NCBI GenBank assembly: GCA_964570625.1
Contig: CAZMYW010000011.1
Location: 27,384-91,383, forward strand
Source: JBFLXB01 sp964570625
Lineage (GTDB): Bacteria; Nitrospirota; Nitrospiria; 2-01-FULL-66-17
Length of the DNA: 64,000 nt
Direction: 5' to 3'
In this document: positions 61,511 to 64,000 of the stretch, piece by piece
Position numbering within the stretch: position 1 is the stretch's first letter
Layout: each line of letters begins with the position of its first letter
Translations under genes and position numbers: made by a program
Notes under the pieces: model-generated
Told to the model about the DNA's origin: nothing
Seen by the model: only the letters and a program-made list of their open reading frames with translations
Database searches by the model: none

Positions 61511-62137
61511 TCACGGGATCAGGAGTCCTCTCTGTGATCCGTCACGATGGTCACGTGCGTGGCGTGCTCGCCGGCGGCCAGGGCCCCGATGTCCCGTGTG
61601 CAATGGCCTGCAGAAAATGACCTCGCGAGGCCAGATGGACAACGTGGTTAACTGCGGCCGGGCAACCGTTCCGTGCCATCGATGAGGGAGAGACGCTCCC
61701 CCGGCGATGGACCGATTGCCCTGAGCGCGCGCACGGAGCAAACCCGTTTTGGTAAATAGGGCGAGCCACACCACCAAACCGATGGCTCCGAGCAGCGTCG
61801 CGGCGCCGAACTCGAGAAATCCTCCCCCCTTCCAGGGAGACCGGGCCGTAGCTTGAGCCGCTTCGGCCAGCTCTTGGTAGTCCCCGGCGGCGAGTTGGGT
61901 CAGTCGTTCGGAGTCTTGGACGCGAGGGGGTTCATACATCACCCATTGATTCCCCACCCAGTCCGGGGAAACGAGCTGTTTGGGTTGGACTTGAGCGGTC
62001 GCGGCGCCTGTTGCGGCCAGTGCGATGGTTCCAGCCGAGATCAGAACCACAGCCAGAGCGAATCCGATGGACAAGAGCATCGCCCTCCAAGAAATGGTCT
62101 GTGGGTCCGAGGGGTCACGACCTGGGAGACTGGTCAT
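61511..62137 (-). CDS. Membrane protein of unknown function with an aberrant C-terminus
   Basis: Protein of 208 residues. Residues 1-155 look genuine: two membrane helices (AMLLSIGFALAVVLISAGTIAL and LEFGAATLLGAIGLVVWLALF in part) around a periplasmic loop with VGNQWVMYEPPRVQD. From about residue 156 the sequence is basic and low in hydrophobic residues. Other frames of the same stretch read protein-like (LASRGHFLQAIAHGTSG; ALAAGEHATHVTIVTDH), so a frameshift or joined gene end is likely. Start 62137 has GGAAGG. Downstream of the two cupredoxin genes. Confidence 0.55.
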   Translation of the reverse strand: MTSLPGRDPSDPQTISWRAMLLSIGFALAVVLISAGTIALAATGAATAQVQPKQLVSPDWVGNQWVMYEPPRVQDSERLTQLAAGDYQELAEAAQATARSPWKGGGFLEFGAATLLGAIGLVVWLALFTKTGLLRARAQGNRSIAGGASLPHRWHGTVARPQLTTLSIWPREVIFCRPLHTGHRGPGRRRARHARDHRDGSQRGLLIP

Positions 62138-62208
62138 AACACACCTTCCTTTCTTTTTTTGTTGTAAGCCACCCGACAGACAGAACACCCCATCGAAACA
62201 GCCTTTCC

Positions 62209-62706
62209 TTAATGTTCAGAATGGGTAGGTTTTGCCGCTAATTTGATCCCGGGCATGGTCATCACCAGCACCCGACCCGTCATGAAGGGATGCACGAAAC
62301 AGGAATAGGAGTAGTCGCCTTCCTTGTCGAAGGCGAAGCCAAAACTATTATGTTCTTGGGTTAAGAGGGGCGAGGCCGCGAGCGCGTTGGCGTTAGCGTC
62401 CGCGATCGTAATCCCATGAGGCATGAGCCCGCCATTCCCGTTGACCGTGACCAGCGGATCCAGGTTAATCCAGTTGACCCGCATGCCGACCGGCACGATC
62501 AAGATATGACTATTCATCGCTTGGGGGGTCCCGGTACTGGTAAAGGCCATATTCTTAATCCGAATCTCCATGGTGTTCCCGATCCGCTCGGGCACAATCG
62601 GCTCGTATTCTCCGCCATACGTCGGGGCGAGCCCGCTGAGCAGCAGCAGCCCCAGGCTGAGCAGGGGGGAACGGCCGAGCGCGCGTCGTTCGTTGAGCCT
62701 CTTCAT
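62209..62706 (-). CDS. Exported cupredoxin 1
   Basis: Protein of 165 residues with a signal peptide (SLGLLLLSGLAPTYGGEY) and a cupredoxin fold. The type 1 copper ligands are visible: His in GLMPHGITI and Cys-x2-His-x2-Met in YSCFVHPFMTGRV. It is paralogous to the next protein (both have NMxF, VPVGxxxxxxNxDPL, GLMPH). A small blue-copper electron carrier or copper-delivery protein of the periplasm is expected. Confidence 0.8.
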   Translation of the reverse strand: MKRLNERRALGRSPLLSLGLLLLSGLAPTYGGEYEPIVPERIGNTMEIRIKNMAFTSTGTPQAMNSHILIVPVGMRVNWINLDPLVTVNGNGGLMPHGITIADANANALAASPLLTQEHNSFGFAFDKEGDYSYSCFVHPFMTGRVLVMTMPGIKLAAKPTHSEH

Positions 62707-62814
62707 GTGGTTCTCCTTTCGCGATGTCCGAATCGCTTACGCGCCTTCCAGAAGGCGTCTCCCGCGATGCCCGCCTGCGCGCGGTCCAGAGCGGGTCCGA
62801 GCTGGGTCCGGTCG

Positions 62815-63273
62815 TTAGTGCGCCGCGGCGTGCTCATCGTCCAGCACCTCGAAGGCGATGACTTCGCCTTTCATCGCGGCATGAATCAGGCAGGCGTAGG
62901 TGAAGAGGCCGGCCTGTGTAAAGGTGTACTGAAACGTGGCCTGCGCCGGCGTATTCATCAGCAGGGACCGGGCCAGTTCTTTGCCCTCCTGATCTTTGAT
63001 CGCGACCATGTGGGGCATCAGGCCTTCGAGCCCTGACGTCGTAATCAGCGGATCCACATTCATATAGCTCAGGCCCGTCCCAACCGGGAGGACCAGACTC
63101 AACGCTTTGAGTGAGTGGTTATCGAGCCGGAACTCCATATTCTGGATCGTGATATCGAGGTAATCGATATCGTCCTCCGCCCAGCCCGCAGCCCCGGACC
63201 CGAGCAAGACGGCCCCGGCCAAGACGACCCGTCCCAGGCAGCGTTCCATGGTGTGTCGCGTCGTGGTTGTCAT
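62815..63273 (-). CDS. Exported cupredoxin 2
   Basis: Protein of 152 residues with a signal peptide (VVLAGAVLLGSGAAGWAED) and ligands His in GLMPHMVAI and Cys-x2-His-x2-Met in YACLIHAAMKGEV. It ends in a His-containing tail (DDEHAAAH). ATG 63273 follows AGGAGG at 7 bases. It lies 108 bp before cupredoxin 1 in the same direction and is divergent from the small-peptide genes at 63.7 kb. Confidence 0.8.
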   Translation of the reverse strand: MTTTTRHTMERCLGRVVLAGAVLLGSGAAGWAEDDIDYLDITIQNMEFRLDNHSLKALSLVLPVGTGLSYMNVDPLITTSGLEGLMPHMVAIKDQEGKELARSLLMNTPAQATFQYTFTQAGLFTYACLIHAAMKGEVIAFEVLDDEHAAAH

Positions 63274-63593
63274 CGCCGCACCTCCTGGTCTGATGTACTG
63301 AGGCGACTATAGTCCGTGCCGGTCAAGGTTCGCTAAGCACGCCGTAAAGAACCATGTCGGAGCGGTGAAGATTGGTGCGACCGCCCACCGTGCGCCCGAG
63401 TGTGGCGAGCGCGACGCCCCTGGGAGATGCACCAGCACGGTCATGGCCCGCTGAAGGCGGCGCGTCAGAAGAACGTCGGGGCAGCCGATACCGACCTCCG
63501 GGAAGGCGGTTCCTCAAATAATCGGGATGACGACCCACGACGACGGCGAGAGGCACTCGGGTGCCGTGCGCCTTACCGTTTCTTAACACGAGC

Positions 63594-63622
63594 TTGACCC
63601 AGTTTCATGGGAGCTTTATCGG
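63594..63622 (+). promoter_or_regulatory. Possible promoter of the small-peptide operon
   Basis: TTGACC (63594-63599), 17 bp, TATCGG (63617-63622). Downstream, TGAGAACGGT and ACCGCGTTCTCA can pair as a leader hairpin just before the ribosome site. The 419-bp gap 63274-63692 between divergent operons holds no convincing gene. Confidence 0.4.
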
Positions 63623-63692
63623 GGTCTCATCTGAGAACGGTAGCCTTAGCAACCAGGGACACCGCGTTCTCATCTCAGCCAGGAGAGCCGTC

Positions 63693-63779
63693 ATGAAACC
63701 AACCCAAGAATTCTGGAAAACCCAGTTCGCCGCCTTGTTGGGATTGTTAGGCGCGATGGCCCTCATCCCGTGGACCTGA
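63693..63779 (+). CDS. 28-residue single-helix membrane peptide
   Basis: ATG 63693 has AGGAGAG at 7 bases. The peptide has a polar start (KPTQEFWKTQ) and one hydrophobic helix (FAALLGLLGAMALIPW). Size and layout resemble the tiny subunits of respiratory complexes such as CydX, though no similarity in sequence is claimed. Next gene 91 bp on. Confidence 0.6.
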   Translation: MKPTQEFWKTQFAALLGLLGAMALIPWT

Positions 63780-63870
63780 TCCCTATTGAAGGGCGGGCCG
63801 GCGGGGGCGGAGGGGACCCGTGGACCTCGTTGAGGACTGCGACGCCAACCGAAGGAAGGAGGTGGTGGCC

Positions 63871-63963
63871 ATGGAATCGATGATTGTGCCAGCCGTCTTG
63901 ATCGTGACCACGTTGGGAGCGATGGTGCTCTCCATGTTCTCGATCGCCGTCATGGATCAGTAG
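63871..63963 (+). CDS. 30-residue single-helix membrane peptide
   Basis: ATG 63871 has a strong GAAGGAGG site. The peptide is one helix (MIVPAVLIVTTLGAMVLSMF) with an acidic end (AVMDQ). A third start follows within 20 bases. Together with the peptide before it, this looks like the head of an operon for a membrane complex. Confidence 0.6.
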   Translation: MESMIVPAVLIVTTLGAMVLSMFSIAVMDQ

Positions 63964-63980
63964 GTGGAGGGACCGCGTCG

Positions 63981-64000
63981 ATGGCGTCCATGACCGGGCC
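63981..64000 (+). CDS. Start of the next gene (cut by window end)
   Basis: ATG 63981 follows GGAGG at 10 bases, immediately after the 30-residue peptide gene, and reads MASMTG before the window ends. Too short to identify; a large membrane oxidoreductase subunit is only a guess. Confidence 0.4.

Overview
The window is GC-rich bacterial chromosome, densely coded on both strands, with short overlaps (ATGA, GTGA) joining many genes. No rRNA or ribosomal protein marker is present, so the taxonomy is inference. The best guess is a Gram-negative, Nitrospirota-like chemolithotroph: type IV pilus genes with PilS/PilR, Tat- and Sec-exported redox proteins, a pair of cupredoxins beside tiny membrane peptides, an Fo-only ATP synthase operon, and an intergenic repeat bounded by GCTGCTC/GAAAAAGC arms. 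No complete insertion sequence, prophage or CRISPR array is visible.

Layout. 0-14.5 kb: type IV pilus locus on the + strand, with the end of prepilin peptidase pilD, the sensor/regulator pair pilS-pilR, a first minor-pilin operon (FimT/GspH-, PilV-, PilW-, PilX-like), then a second one (PilV, PilW, PilX, a small secreted protein, PilY1, an Ig-like lipoprotein, FimT). A near-consensus sigma-54 promoter precedes the second set, which fits control by PilR. 14.6-17 kb: phoH-ybeY-ftsY. 17-24.9 kb: an accessory zone on the - strand with visible decay: a fused transporter/spermidine-synthase-like protein, a MoaD-like carrier, a frameshifted BNR-repeat protein, DoxX, an ECF sigma factor fused to an SRPBCC domain, remnants of a VOC protein and an IS3 transposase, an AT-rich orphan gene inside an 18-bp perfect inverted repeat, then msrB and msrA.

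25-34 kb: a PocR-GAF-GAF-GGDEF cyclase, uvrB, cardiolipin synthase, small membrane and hypothetical proteins, and a repeat element. 34-47 kb (- strand): rlmB-cysS-pcm-surE, tRNA-Pro(GGG), a merR-family gene and ihfA, then cimA and an aspartate-family amino acid cluster (lysC, apgM-like, thrC, hom, alaC). The apgM-like gene probably supplies homoserine kinase activity. A second copy of the repeat sits between lysC and cimA.

47-58 kb: pdxJ and an aldolase/dehydrogenase fusion; an NlpC/P60 lipoprotein; Fo genes atpZ/I-B-E-F without F1 genes; a HAD protein, thiI, mutT overlapping a short mutY, a TPR protein, a cupin and trxB. 58-64 kb: a DUF4321 protein, an ATP-grasp ligase, nfuA, a degenerate receiver protein, then an export/respiration-like locus with a membrane protein, two paralogous cupredoxins and, divergently, two peptides of about 30 residues each with one membrane helix, leading into a gene cut by the window end.
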